64,000 bases of DNA from Pohlia nutans (GCA_022496805.1 CM040102.1:21607955-21671954); one strand, 5' to 3'. Counted from the first letter of the stretch, positions 29,943 to 42,540 are shown. Numbers and translations are program-made. Notes: generated from the sequence alone by a model not told the origin.

Positions 29943-32900
29943 CTATGAGTTAGATCGGGTCAAAATTCCACTCTCGAGCAGGAGCTTAATTTCGTTGAAG
30001 CTGAAAGTCGGGGCATGCATGAATAGGTCGACGTTGGGGTCACGCTTGCACACCTTTATGAAGACGTAATAAATGTGCTTGCAATAGCTGAAATAGCCAC
30101 CTTTCTTACCGAACTTGACCATGGTTTGTTTGAATGCAGGACAGGTGCATGCAGGTTCCGAGCTCACTGTAATCTGGTATTGTGTCACAGCAGGTGGAGT
30201 TCCAGAGTCCAGAGCAATGATGCACCCATAGCCTGGGTGCGGTACCATCGTAATGCCGTAGAGTCTGGCCTTCAAAATCTTGGAGGAATCGATGCTGAGA
30301 CATTGCTTGGAGGTGGGAACGTTGGCTTGACGGCGAACTTTCTTGGACTTCCGCGTTCCAGGATATCGGTCGGCATCACATGGCACTGGGACAGTGGACA
30401 TATCTGAAGGCAGCGGTGCATTGGAAAATAGCCTCCTGGGAGACACTTGAATTTTTTGTGGGAGCTGAAACCCTGTAGCTTCGAGCGCTTGACTCTCCTT
30501 GAGCTTGAGGTTCGTTCCCAGCTTCACGGGCCACACATCAGGAATTGGCGTTGGTTCCGTGGACAAAAAGTGCCTCACCCACTTGTGTCGAGTGCCCTTC
30601 ACACACCTGTCGATGTCATCAGGGCAAAAGAAGAATTGTTCGGATATCTCCTTGCCCAACCTCACGTTCAGCCATTCACCGGTGTATGTTGGAGCGGGGG
30701 TGTTAGTCGAATTCCGGACAATTTTGGCATCGCACTTCTTCTTAGTTACTGCTCTCATCGCCCAACACGACTTGGCATTCGTTTTGGACAGCCGAGCAAT
30801 GTGCCAAAGTCGCTCGTTCACAGTGGATTCCTGGACCGCGGTAATATGCTGAATACCACCTTCCAGGACAGGTGGTGAGGATGGAATCACGGGAGATGCG
30901 ATGACCTCTGGAGCTTCGGATTCTTCCTCCTCGGCTATGACTGGTAGAGAGGCTACTCTCTCGAGAGCAGCTCGCTTCAATCCACGGGGGCGAGAGTAGT
31001 TCATTGTATCCGGCCGATGGGACTCACCGTCGTCTCCAAACGGCAGGTCCGGCTTGCGCTTGGTTGAGCCGAATACCTCCTCTCCTTCCAGGTGACGATC
31101 ACGGATGCAAAACTCATCAGCTCCGGGCATGTCCAGCATTGCCTCTTTGAGCACTCTAGGGTCGCCTGTGTTTCTGGCGCGCCGTTGTGCATTTCTTAGT
31201 TTGAGCTCGTTCTTGCAGGGACCGGATCCTCCAACGTCTCCCTTTAGGAATTGGTAGTATGCCACTACCTGCATAAACGCGCATATGTAGTCGTCGACAG
31301 TGGCAACGTAGAGGTCATTACCTCTGTTGCCTGACGCTTGAAGCCACTTGTTGTGCATAGTCTCCGCAAGGTTGCAGGACGGCATGTCCGCTAAGGCCTC
31401 TTCGTCAAGGTTCTGTAGAAGTCCATCAAAATGAAGGTCAGTTGAAAATATTAGAAAGCACGGCTTTGGAAAGAGGTAGTGAAGGGGAGTATGTACTCAC
31501 GAACTGCATGCAGCCACCCCATTGTCGATATCTGAAGTGCCAGAAGGCTAGCCAAAGATCCAAGTGTCTCAACGATGTCTCGGATGCAGCTCCAGAAGAC
31601 AGCCACCAAGCCTTGATGGCTAGGTATCTCATATCGGCCTCAGCCATGGTCGTCGAATCTCTATACTGCATGCAAAGGCGCTTGTGTTGTTCTCAAAATT
31701 CTTTGGCAATGTACTGCTTGTTATGCTTCTCGAAGGATTGAGACCAATAAAAGTAGCACGTCCTCTCCCGATCCACCATTGGATCTTTCGGATTCCCATT
31801 TCCGTAAATGATCCTCAGTGCATTCCAATTGGCTTGTGCACTATCCGACATGAATCCCATGAATTGTGGGTTGGGAATGTCATGCCTCTCCATGACAGCA
31901 TTCACGTTCTTCCAAAAGACAATCTCAGCAGCTGTGTCTTCCGATTGCATGTCACAGCATGCAATGGTCATGACACGACAATATGTAGAGTCGTAAACAT
32001 GGCAACCCATCGTAGTCCAATGTTTCACGCGTTTGACATGGTCAAACATGATCCAACAATTCTCAAGATCTCCTCCCGTTTGCATCCTCTTGACCAAATC
32101 CACACCACTACCCGGACCCATCTCGGACATTTTGAAAATGAAGACCTTGTCGGAATCTTCACCTTGTCCAGGGAACATGTTTTTTTGGACAAACGCCCAA
32201 TTGCTGAGGCCTCTAAGTTTGGTGATACTGTCCATGACACCATACCTCCTGAGGTATCTGAATGTGACAACTTTATTTCTTATGCTAAGAGATCCCATGT
32301 CTTTGAACCTATCAAGAACGGGCACGAGATCTTCCAAACTAAGAGTTTTGGGCCGTTCGTCTTCAGAACGTAGAAGAAACTCACCTAATAGTTCCTTGCT
32401 GGCCTCAAGAACAACTGCACTCTTGGTTGCGGATGGTGTTCTCTGGATTTGCTCTTCGATGACAATGTTGATCTTGGACTTGGTATCTCGGTAGTCCCCA
32501 ACCTTCACCGGGTGCTTGTGATGTCCAAGATGAATGCAAGCCCTTGTGACGTTCGGCCCACCATGGACGTAGTATATTTTAGCGCTACAGCTGTTCACGT
32601 AGGTGGGAGGCTCTTTGCAGACCTTGCAGACCAAAGTGGAGTTCTTTGGAGGCAACTCCTCCACCATGAATGGCCTCCACGTGCAGCCTTCAAACTCCAT
32701 ATCATTCAATGGAGAGGTGCGGTGGGCACGCTTCAAATACTCGCACTCCTTGTTGCGACACTCCAAATGACCTACGCAAATCGAAAATCGGAACGACAAG
32801 CCCAATGGATTGGCGATGTTAGTTGTCATAGTTCTAGTCCACACATGGCCATCGTACCTCTTATCCATTCCCTGCATAGATCTTGCGGTTGTGTGAGACG

Positions 32901-33711
32901 TGTGAAGCGCAGCGGCAGGGAACTCGTACACTACGTCAACGTCGAATTTGGGAGGAAGATAGTCCACCTTGATCGTTGTGATCATGTCGTAATCAAGTTT
33001 CTTGAGCATGTTCTTCTTCCCATGTAGGGTAGCTAGTCTCTTCAACTTGGGTAAGATACTTGCAGCGGTGAATGCCTTGGCAGAGGGAGAGGGAGAGGGA
33101 CATGGAATATCGTTCAAGTTGATGGATTCCAGACTATGAGCGGCCGATTCAAAACTATGAGTGGCATAAGACTTTGATGACGGAGAGCTCAGATTGTGAA
33201 TGGGAGGACGTTCAGTGACCGTCTCAGTATCAAACGAATCACTCGAGAGAGCAATGTACGAAGTTGGTTCCGACTCAGGCTTGACCGAAGTGGATGATCT
33301 GAAAAGGGGAGTGAGTTCCACATCTGCATCATGCTCAACTTTGACATTTCTAAGAAGAGGAGTATGGATTGTGCGCGTGGATGACTAATTTAGTCTACCC
33401 TTGTCCATCGTCATAGGGAGACCGTAGACATCATACTTTCCAGGCCCAAGCTCCCACACTAGACTTTGAGTCGGGCTCTGGTGTGGCTGCTCAATAACTG
33501 TGTGAGACGGGGATGACTGATTAGAATCATCAAAGACGTGCTTCTCGACATATAGACTCGATTTGTCAAAATGAAATCTCATACTGAGATGTTTACTGGA
33601 CACAACAGCAACTCCCTCGCCATTCACTGGGAACGAGACAGGTATATTTGATCCATATGCTGAAAGGATTGCAGCTTGCAAAGGGAGCTCAGATATAGTA
33701 GTGGATGCCAT
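29943..33711 (-). pseudogene. Mutator-like (MULE) SWIM-domain transposase, copy B
   Basis: The better-preserved paralogue of copy A, in inverted orientation, with ATG at 33711. Exon 1 is 31501-33711 and exon 2 is 29943-31412, around an 88-bp intron (GTGAGT...CTACAG). It has the same zinc-binding region (CRNKECEY, CKVCKEPP, CIHLGHHKHP), core (GFMSDSAQANWNA) and SWIM finger (ACTCPAF...YCKH). Two in-frame stops interrupt it: TAG at 33385, where copy A has CAG, and TGA at 31693, where copy A has CAA. No frameshift is seen. Apart from these stops, about 1,230 codons read through, so it was probably active more recently than copy A. The two copies are diverged throughout, so they are not a fresh duplication. 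Confidence 0.85.
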
Positions 33712-34129
33712 GACAAAGATCGCAAAGAACGAAGAATGCGAGGATTGTTCAGACTGAAAGGTTTTGACGATAAAATACTGAATGAAAGATGCTTGGACGA
33801 TGTTGGAATCAATAGTTTTGAGAACTAATGTTGATGAATGCGTTCATCACTGACTCAATCATTGTAGTCCAAACACCAACTTAAGGTTGCAGCCGAAATT
33901 CTCAACACCCCAACTAAGCATTCTCTTAATTTGCAAACATTCGATTGAGGACAGACCTGTTTAGAAAAAGGGGTTACATTTAGATTTCGCCGATCTTTTA
34001 AGATGTAGGAATTGCGGAACTTTTTGAAATGTGTCAGTACAGAAATATAATGGCACGGTCATAGACACGAGCACATGGGCCTGGCATTATTTAGCATCTT
34101 CTCGAACAGTTTGATTCCCCAGCTTTGAG

Positions 34130-34137
34130 TATATATC
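34130..34137 (+). promoter_or_regulatory. TATA box for the divergent basic ORF of copy B
   Basis: TATATATC about 95 bases before the ATG at 34231. The intervening 33712-34230 region would act as a bidirectional promoter with the transposase on the other strand. Confidence 0.5.
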
Positions 34138-34230
34138 ATGTGCGTGACTAAACTAGATCAATGTAGAGAACCGCTACAATGAGATAGAATGTGATAGAAT
34201 GAGAGAGGACGAGATTGTTGTAGGGTACAC

Positions 34231-34728
34231 ATGAAGCAAGCAGCACCTTCGAAGAACGTGACACCAAAGAAGAAGAGGAGACGTGTTCAGACGGACTTTA
34301 GTGGCGGCAAGGCAAAGCGAAGAAAGGAAGCCAGGAGGTTGAAGCTCGAGAGCTTGCTTCTAGGTACTCCTAGAAAGCAATCTGAGGTGGATGTTCACGA
34401 CGTAGGATTGAAGAGTAGAAAACATCGTAGCATCAACAAACTAACGCTTGGTTCAATTGATGAGGGAATTGAAGAGGACCGAGAGCGCACGGAATTAGGA
34501 GAAACTTTGCCTTTGGACATAGTCGATCTAATGGCTGATCATCAGCAAAAAACGAGGAAAGTCGATCGCAGCCGTTCAAATATGAACGTCCGGTCCTGGC
34601 TTGACAACAACTACAGTAAGGATCAATTCAAGATTGCAGACGAAGATACGGAAATCAAGAATGGTGGCGAACTTACGGAGGTAATTGGGTGGAGTTGGAA
34701 ATCTATGAATGTTCGAAGTGTCTTGTGA
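34231..34728 (+). CDS. Small basic nuclear-type protein divergent from copy B
   Basis: 165 residues starting MKQAAPSKNVTPKKKRRRVQ, a classical basic nuclear localisation signal. A second Lys/Arg cluster (KAKRRKEARRLKLES) and an acidic middle (DEGIEEDRERTELGE) follow. The frame is intact, with a TATA box at the expected distance. It is transcribed away from transposase copy B; copy A has a comparably placed basic frame (22620-23032). Two-gene Mutator elements are known (mudrA/mudrB), but I see no similarity to mudrB. An accessory DNA-binding role is speculation. Confidence 0.5.
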   Translation: MKQAAPSKNVTPKKKRRRVQTDFSGGKAKRRKEARRLKLESLLLGTPRKQSEVDVHDVGLKSRKHRSINKLTLGSIDEGIEEDRERTELGETLPLDIVDLMADHQQKTRKVDRSRSNMNVRSWLDNNYSKDQFKIADEDTEIKNGGELTEVIGWSWKSMNVRSVL

Positions 34729-34809
34729 AGCTTGGTCGTAGTCGTATCGTGAAGAGCTTCATATCTATAATTCCAATTTGCCAAACCTTGAAGATAGGAA
34801 AGTTTGGAC

Positions 34810-35715
34810 ATCTACTATGGGGTTAAGTTGATAACGTAGTAGGCAGTGTCGACACTTCCATGTCGAATATATCGTAGACGCTTAAACAATGTATGTCGGC
34901 AGTTTCAAAACTATTTATTAAATATTCGGCAATTAACAAGTAACCTTATTTTTTCTGAGGCTTGACGTTTTCATAATTTATTTTGTACAATAACTCATTG
35001 ACTCTGTAGTTGATGTTTTCGACCAACTACTTAATGAACTGATATCATTTCCGGCAGGTTCAAGAGAAATTAAATCCTGCCAGCCATGCCTTCCACTGAA
35101 TGTACTCTAAAGTATACGCTTGAAACTGATGTCCATGGAACCGAGGATACATACATGGAACCGAGGATGCATTCATAGAACCGAGGATGTAAAGGGGTTT
35201 AGGGGCCAGTAGAGGCAGTGGGGCTAGTGGAGGCAACGGGGCATCCATGGAACCGAGGATGAAACTGGGATTAGCGATTTCGGGCGGTCATTGGGTAGGT
35301 CATCGAGCATGGGCGCTGTAGTTCAGCGGGCAGTGTGGCGTGTGACCCGTACCATATAGGTTAGAGAGTCAGGACATACTATGGAGTTAAATTAATAACG
35401 TAGAAGGGAGTGTCGGCACTTCCATGTCGAATAGATAGTAGACGTTTAAACAATGTAGATCGGAACTTTTGAAACTGATTATTAAAATTCCAGCTTTTAT
35501 CCGGTAACAATCTTTTTTGCGGCTGGGCATTTTCATAATATATTGTGCCTTCCACTGAAGGTAAACAAAAAATTACGGTTGAAATTGATATCCAAGAAAC
35601 CCAGGATGCATTCATGGAGCCGAGGACGTAAGGGGGTTTAGGGGCCAGGAGAGACAAGGTGACCAGTAGAGGCAATAGGGCCAGTAGAGGCAACTGGGCA
35701 TCCATGGAACCGAGG
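34810..35715. repeat. Two diverged direct copies, offset ~565 bp
   Basis: A block starting CTATGGGGTTAAGTTGATAA (about 34815) and its diverged copy starting CTATGGAGTTAAATTAATAA (about 35379) share CACTTCCATGTCGAATA, TAAACAATGTA and, at their ends, CATCCATGGAACCGAGGATG. The second copy is shorter and lacks an inner segment. No gene lies in this interval. Confidence 0.75.
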
Positions 35716-35841
35716 ATGTAGATGGGTTTAGCGGCTTTGGGCGCCGTAGGTCATCGGGCACTGTACCCTAGTGCTCGTTATTGCATTTGACTCCGTACCA
35801 TCCTACAATTTGAATTGTGCGCGTGACTGAGAGAATTCGTG

Positions 35842-36270
35842 ATGGAGCCGCAGGGGAGAGACGCGTCAGTCGAAGCAGTGGGGGCGGATGCTCAGAAGAT
35901 GAGAAGGACTATCCTTGATAGACCATCGGTAGATCGTGGTGGCGTGGACGAGTTGCCTAAGTCGGAGGTTGACCCCGAACAATGCAATGGCGATGCTGAT
36001 TCCGGGAAAGGCGAGGACGATGCCGAAGATGCGGAGGACGAAGTCCAAGACGAGGTCGAGTCCAGGAAGGCAGACGAAGACGATCGTGACTCTGGGAGCG
36101 CGCAAGCAACAGAAGACCAAGGCAACAATGGCCATAGTTCGACCGAGGAAAGAGAGCAGGAAAATGATGAGCAAGACAAACCGCCGGCGCATTGTAACGA
36201 AAATGGGACTGAGGTAGCGAAACCGATGTTCAGAATAATCTACGGAGGTTTCTTTTTGTGTGTCGAGTGA
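35842..36270 (+). CDS. Acidic low-complexity frame next to the satellite
   Basis: 142 codons from ATG (MEPQGRDASVEAVGADAQKM). From residue 45 it is dominated by Asp/Glu (GEDDAEDAEDEVQDEVESRK). It ends where satellite-like sequence starts, so it may be a first exon truncated by the repeat. Composition alone makes it doubtful; no family recognised. Confidence 0.25.
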   Translation: MEPQGRDASVEAVGADAQKMRRTILDRPSVDRGGVDELPKSEVDPEQCNGDADSGKGEDDAEDAEDEVQDEVESRKADEDDRDSGSAQATEDQGNNGHSSTEEREQENDEQDKPPAHCNENGTEVAKPMFRIIYGGFFLCVE

Positions 36271-36299
36271 TTGATTATTTCTTACTATGGGGGCAAGTA

Positions 36300-39200
36300 G
36301 GAAATCCTCGGCCCATGGGCCCATAGATGAGTCGATTCTGATCATCGTGTGTGTGAATCAGATTGAGTTAGGTGCTCCTTGGGACGTCCTCGGCTACGAG
36401 GACATTGTTCAGGCTGCATCCATAGGCCCATCGAAGCCTAGGATGAACCATAGATGAGTCAATTCTGTTTATACTGCGTGTGAATCAATTTGAGTTAGAT
36501 GCTCCTTCGACGTCCTCAGCTACGAGGACGTTCTTCAAGCTGCATCCATGGGCCCATGGAAGCCTAGGATGATCCATGGATGAGTCGATTCTGATCATTG
36601 TGTGTGTGAATCAGATTGAGTTTGGTGCTCCTTGGGACGTCCTCGGCTACGAGGACGTTCTCAAGGCTGCATCCATGGGCCCATGGAAGCCTAGGATGAT
36701 CCATCGATGAGTCGATTCTCTTCATTGTGTGTGTAAATCAGATTAAGTTTGGTGCTCCTTCCGACGTCCTCGGCTACAAGGACGTTGTTCAGGCTGCATC
36801 CAAGGGCCCATGGAAGCCTAGGATAATCCATGGATGAGTCAATTCCGTTCATTGTGTGTTTGAATCAGATTGAGTTTTGTGCTCCATCGGACGTCCTCGG
36901 CTACGAGGACGTTCTTCAGGCTGCATTGATGAACCCATAGAAGCCTAGGTTAATCCATGGATGAGTTGATTCTCTTCATTGTGTGTTTGAATCAGATTGA
37001 GTTTCGTACTCTTTGGGACGTCCTCGGCTACAAGGACGTTCTTCAGGCTGCATCCATGGGCCCAGGGAAGCCTAGGATGATCCATGGATGAGACGATTCT
37101 GTTCATTAGTGTGTATGAATCAGATTGAGTTTGGTGCTCCTTGGGACGTCCTCGGCTACGAGGACGTTCTTCAGGCTGCATCGAAGGGCCCAGGGAAGCC
37201 TAGGATGATCCATGGATGAGTCGATTCTAATTATTTGTGTGTTTAAATCAAATTGAGTCTGGTGCTCCTTGAGACATCCTCGGCTACGAGGACGTTCTTC
37301 AGGTTCCAACCAAGGGCCCATGGAAGCCTAGGATGATCCATGGATGAGTCGATACTGTTCATCTGTGTGTTTGAATCATATTGAGTTTGGTGCTCTTTGG
37401 GACATCCTCGGCAACGAGGACGATCTTCAGGCTGCATCCATGGGCCCAGGACAGCCTAGGATGATCTGTAGATGAGTGGATTCTGTTCATATGTGTGTAT
37501 GAATCAGATTAAGTTCGGTGCTCCTTGCGACGTCCTTGGCTACGAGGACGTTTTTCAGGCTGCATCCATGGGCCCATGGAAGCCTTGGATGATTCATGGA
37601 TGAGTCGATTCTGTTCAGCTGTGTGTTTGAATCATATTGAGTTTGGTGCTCCTTGGGACATCCTCGGCTACGAGGACGTTGTTCAGGCTGCATCCAAGGG
37701 CCCATAGAAGCCTAGCATGATCCATGGATGAAACGATACTGTTCATCTGTGTGTTTGAATCAGATTGAGTTTGGTGCTCCATCGGACGTCCTCGGCTAAA
37801 AGGACGTTCTTCAGGCTGCATCCAAGGGCCGAAGGAAGCCTAGTAAGATCCATGCATGAGTCGATTCTGTTCATCTGTGTGTTTGAATCTGATTGAGTTT
37901 CGTGCTCCTTGGGACGTCTTCGGCAACGTGGACGTTCTTCAGGGTGCATCCAAGGGCCCATGGAAGCCTAGGATGGTCCATGGATAAGTTGATACTGTTC
38001 ATCTGTGTGTTTGAATCAGATTGAGTTTGGTGCTCCTTGGGACATCCTCGGCTACGAGGACGTTCTTCAGGGTGCATCCAAGGGCCCATGGAAGCCTAGG
38101 ATGGTCCATGGATAAGTCGATACTGTTCATCTGTGTGTTTGAATCAGATTGAGTTTGGTGCTCCTTGGGACATCCTCAGCAAGGAGGACGTTCTTCAGGC
38201 TGCATCCAAGGGCCCATGGAAGCCGAGGATGATCCATGGATGAGTCAATTCAGTTTATCTGTGTGTTTGATTCAGATTAAATTTTGTGCTCTCTAGGACG
38301 TCCTCGACTACGAGGACGTTCTTCAGGCTGCATTGATGAACCCATGGAAGCCTAGGATTATCCATAGATGAGTCGATTCTGTTCATCTGTGTGTTTGAAT
38401 CATATTGAGTTTGGTGCTCCTTGGGACGTCCTCGGCTACGAGGACGTTTTTCAGGCTGCATCCAAGGGCCCATGGAAGCCTAGAATGATCCATGGATAAC
38501 TTGATTCTGTTTATTTGTGTGTTTAAATCAGATTGAGTTTGGTGCTCCATGGGACGTCCTCGGCTACAAGGACGTTCATCAGGCTGCATGCAAGCGCCCA
38601 TGGAAGCCTAGGATGATCCATGAATGAGTCGATTCTGATCATTGTGTGTTTGAATGAGATTGAGTTTGGTGCTCCTTGGGACGTCCTCGGCTACGAGGAC
38701 GTTCTCCAGGTTGTATCCAAGGGCCCACGGAAACCTAGGATGATCCATCGATGAGTCGATACTGTTCATCTGTGTGTTTGAATGAGATTGAGTTTGGTGC
38801 TCCTTGGGACATCCTCGGCTACGAGGACGTTCTTCAGGCTGCATCCATGGGCCCATGGAAGCCTAGGATGATCCATAGATGAGTCAATTCTGACCATCTG
38901 TGTGTTTGAATCAGATTGAGTTTGGTGCTCCATGGGTTGTCCTCGGCTACAAGGACGTTCTTCAGGCTGCATCCAAGGGCCCATGGAAGCCTAGGATGAT
39001 CGATGGATGAGTCGATTGTGTTCATCTTTGTGTTTGAATCAGATTGAGTTTGCTGCTCGTGAGGACATCCTTGGCAATGAGGACGTTCTTCAGGCTGCCT
39101 CCACGGGCCCTTAGAAGCCTAGTGTGATCTAGGGATGAGTCAATTCTGTTCATCTGTGTGTTTGATTCAGATTCAATTTTGTGCTCTCTAGGACGTCCTC

Positions 39201-40147
39201 GACTACGAGGACGTTTTTGAGGCTGCATCGATGGGCCCTTGGAAGCCTAGGGTGATTCATGGATGAGTCGATTCTGTTCATTGTGTGTTTGAATCAGATT
39301 GAGTTTTGTGCTGCATGGGACGACCTCGGCTACAAGGACCTTCTTCAGGCTGCATCAATGGGCCCATAGATGCCTAGTATGATCTAGGGATGAGTCAATT
39401 CTGTTCATCTGTGTGTTTGAATCAGATTGAGTTTGGTGCTCCTTGGGACGTCCTCGGCAACTCGGACGTTCTTTAGGCTGCATCCATGGGCCCATGGAAG
39501 CCTAGGATGATCCATGGATGAATCGATTCCGTTCTTTGTGTGTTTGAATCATATTGAGTTTGGTGCTCCTTGGGACGTCTTCGGCAAGGAGGACGTTTTT
39601 CAGGCTGCATCCAAGGGCCCATGGAAGCCTAGGATGATCCATCGATGAGTGGGTTCTGTTTATTGTGTGTTTGAATCAAATTGAGTTTGGTGCTCCTTGG
39701 GACGTCCTCGGCTACGAGGACGTTCTTCAGGCTGCATCCAAGGGCCCATGGAAGCCTAGGATGATCCATGGATGACTCGATTGTGTTCATCTGTGTGTTT
39801 GAATCAGATATAGTTTGGTGCTGCATGGGACATCCTCGGCTACAACGACGTTCTTCAAGCTGCATCCAAGGGCCTTTGGAAGCCTAGGATGATCGATGGA
39901 TGAGTCAGTTCTGTTCATATGTGTGTTTGAATCAGATTGAGTTTTGTGCTCGATAGGACCGCGTGGGCTACGAGGACGTTCTTCAGGCTGCATCCCTGGG
40001 CCCATGGAAGCCTAGGATCATCCATGGATGAGTTGATTCTGTTCATTGTGTGTTTGGATCAGATTGAGCTTGGTGCTCCTTTGGACGTCCTCGGCTACGA
40101 GGACGTTCTTCAGACTTTATCCAAGGGCCGATGGAAACCTAGGATGA
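36300..40147 (+). repeat. 128-bp satellite array, left part (~30 units)
   Basis: Tandem units of 128 bp (e.g. GACATCCTCGG at 38041 and 38169). Each contains a hairpin core in which ACGTCCTCG and CGAGGACGT pair over a GCTA loop, then TTCAGGCTGCATCC, GGGCCCATGGAAGCC, GATCCATGGATGAGTC and GTGTGTTTGAATCAGATTG. Because 128 is not a multiple of three and few stops occur, minus-strand frames of about 72 codons recur every unit; these are not genes. The last five bases, GATGA (40143-40147), are one half of the target duplication of the LTR element that splits the array. Confidence 0.97.
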
Positions 40148-40564
40148 TGTTAACGGGATTTATCTCTGCCTAGTTGGTAGTCGACCCGGTAACCAACTTG
40201 GTAGTCGATTAGATAACCGACCAGGTAGTCGACTAGGTAACCGGCCTGGTAGTCGAATAGGTTATTGGCCTGGTAGTCGACTAGGTATCGGGCCTGGTAG
40301 TCAACTAGGTAACCGGCCTGGTAGTCGACTAGGTAGTCGACTCGGTAGCCTCGAGTCAGTAGCTAGATCGAGATCCAGATCTAGATCTAGATCTAGATCC
40401 AGATCTTGGATCTTTCCATTGTATCTTCTTCTTATATAAGTGAGACCTCCTGGGGTGAGAACACATGGAGTTTGTGAGTGTTTTTCAATGTAGTCTTTTG
40501 GTGTCAATCTTCTCTACCGGTAGGTAGAGGACTACTAGATCAGTACCTTTTTCCCCCTCTACCA
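40148..40564 (+). repeat. Element 1 left (5') LTR
   Basis: 417 bp, TG...CA boundaries. About seven 24-bp units of the GTAGTCGACTAGGTAACCGG type lie at 40170-40350, followed by (AGATCT)n-like sequence and a TATA box. It is 12 bp longer than its partner. The sequence directly after it, TTTGGCGACC, is a candidate primer-binding site. Confidence 0.92.
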
Positions 40565-41054
40565 TTTGGCGACCATATAGTGTTTTGTACTCTAATCTCT
40601 TGTTTTTAAAGTGATTCTTGTTGCAATGTGATGTTTCTTGTGCTCTTTCTTATCATCTTAGATCTATAGGTTATTGTTTTGGAAGATTGGTAGCTCTTCA
40701 AAAGAGATCTAGATCTAGAGCGACACTCTTGAAGATTTTAGTGAAAGTTTGATGCTTTGATGAACTTAGATGAGGTGCGCGATAGAAGCAAGACACCTAA
40801 AAGCTAAGAGAAAGAGCCAAATCTGAAGAACTAAAGTGTAGAAATGTTGTGACTCTAGTCTATTTTAAAGCCATAGTCTGCTCTACCGACTCTGTCTAGT
40901 GCAGTCCATTACAGTCTGTCACTACCGATTCTGTCTTACCACTACCGATCCAAGTGTTCAAATGTTTTTCCCTAGTAGAAGTATATAAGTTTGCAGATTT
41001 TTATTGAAGTTAAAAAGTTGGAGGAGAAAACACCGGATGGAGATTTTCCAAAGG

Positions 41055-41130
41055 CTAGTCGACTCGGTAGTCGACCCGGTAGTCTACTAGGTAGTCGACC
41101 CGGTAGTCGCCTAGGTAGTCGACCCGGCAA
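41055..41130. repeat. GTAGTCGAC repeats inside the body of element 1
   Basis: Five or six 12-bp units alternating GTAGTCGACCCG and GTAGTCTACTAG lie between two ACACCRGATGGAGA flanks. The unit is that of the LTR repeats although this is internal sequence. It suggests internal gain of the LTR motif, or that the motif is functional for the element. Confidence 0.8.
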
Positions 41131-41205
41131 CACCAGATGGAGAGTAACTCCAAGCTGGAGGTCAATCATTCGGACGGCCCTAAAGTAACTACCTACTGAA
41201 CCCGG

Positions 41206-42540
41206 TGTCGGGTAGAGAGGGTTTTGCTCTGGGAAAACGCGGGGTTTTTAGCTGCAACTAGTTTGAATTCAAGGTATGGGGAAATATGATAGTGTAATTT
41301 ATTGTTTATACCATTAAAAACCCAAATCTATGTTTTATTTTGCAAAATAGCAAACCGTGTAAAGGCTTAAACCTTTAAAAACACTGTCAGCATTCAAATG
41401 AATGCCACAGACACATACTTGCTCCAAATCAAGTGTGCTATAACTTTCTGAAAAGCTAACACAAAGCTACACAATCTGTAAAAATTTCAAGAGAAAATGA
41501 TTTACCATTCAATATTTATAGCGTGCTGAAGTTGAGACTCCAAATATTCACGGCAGCTGTACATCTCTCCACTTCGGGACGCATATCATCTTCATAAAAG
41601 CTCCAAATACATGATGCCATAATTTTTTAGAAAGCTAACATCACCATCTACGTTGCCTGTAAATCTTAGCGTAAAATATCATACTGTCCGTTTTCTATAC
41701 TTCGTCAAAAATGGAACTTCTATATTGAGCGGCAGTTTCACACCCTTAAACTTCTACAAGCATAACTTTCACGTCCTAACTCCAAAACAAGAGTTTAATA
41801 GCTTTTTAGAAAGCTATCAACATAACACATGTGCTCACAAAATTTCAAAACTAATCGATCATTATACAAATTTCTACAAGAGTTTAAAGCGACTGCCTTT
41901 GAATTTCGACGGCACTAAACCCTCTTTCACTTCTCAAGGCATAACTTTTTCATACTAACTCCAAATGACAAGCGCCACACACCATTGGAATCACAACAAG
42001 AAGAGGAACGTGCTCTCAAAATTTCATTGAAATCCGAGCTATACACAGTAAGTCACTTGTCCTCAAACACACGGCACAAAACTAAAAAACTAAAACATGA
42101 ACACAAGAAGAATGAGGTTCGGGAGAAGAAGGCCCCCCTTATCAAGCCACAAGGGGGAACACATCAGCCCATACCTAGCCACATGGGCACCCTAAAACTA
42201 ATTGGGTGACCCAAAAGTCTCCCATACCTCTATCCATTCGCTTATTTTAATGATAAACTCACAAAAAACTAAAAGAAAGGTAAAACAATCTTCACCTTTC
42301 TTTTCAACAACTATCAAAACTCAAATTAAATATCAAAACTCATTCTAAGAAGATAAATGTAAAGTTTGACTCTTATTAGTCAAAACACAAGGCAATTAAA
42401 ACCTTGTAGAGATTATGAATCAATTCATAATCTTTCTCAAATATTCCCTATTCATTTCTTCTTTAAATGAGATATCTTAAAACTCATCAAAATAACAATA
42501 CTATAAGTTTTTACACTATATGCGCATTTGCATCGCGACA
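41206..42540 (-). repeat. Element 2 3' LTR
   Basis: 1335 bp, near-identical to 48898-50232. Short frames inside (e.g. 41653-41958) appear in both LTRs and are not genes. It is AT-rich with many CTCCAAAT and AGAAAGCTA motifs. Confidence 0.95.

Noticed and set aside
35305..35370. tRNA-like sequence with TGTAGTTCAGCGGGCAG (A-box-like)
   Set aside because: No GGTTCGA-type B box and no cloverleaf could be formed with the following bases.
40370..40430. Hairpin from repeated AGATCTAGATCC as a terminator
   Set aside because: It is simple repeat inside the U3-like part of an LTR, upstream of its TATA box.
41653..42209. Two open frames (101 and 74 codons) repeated exactly at 49345-49901
   Set aside because: They lie inside the two LTRs of element 2; the duplication is that of the LTR and there is no protein signature.
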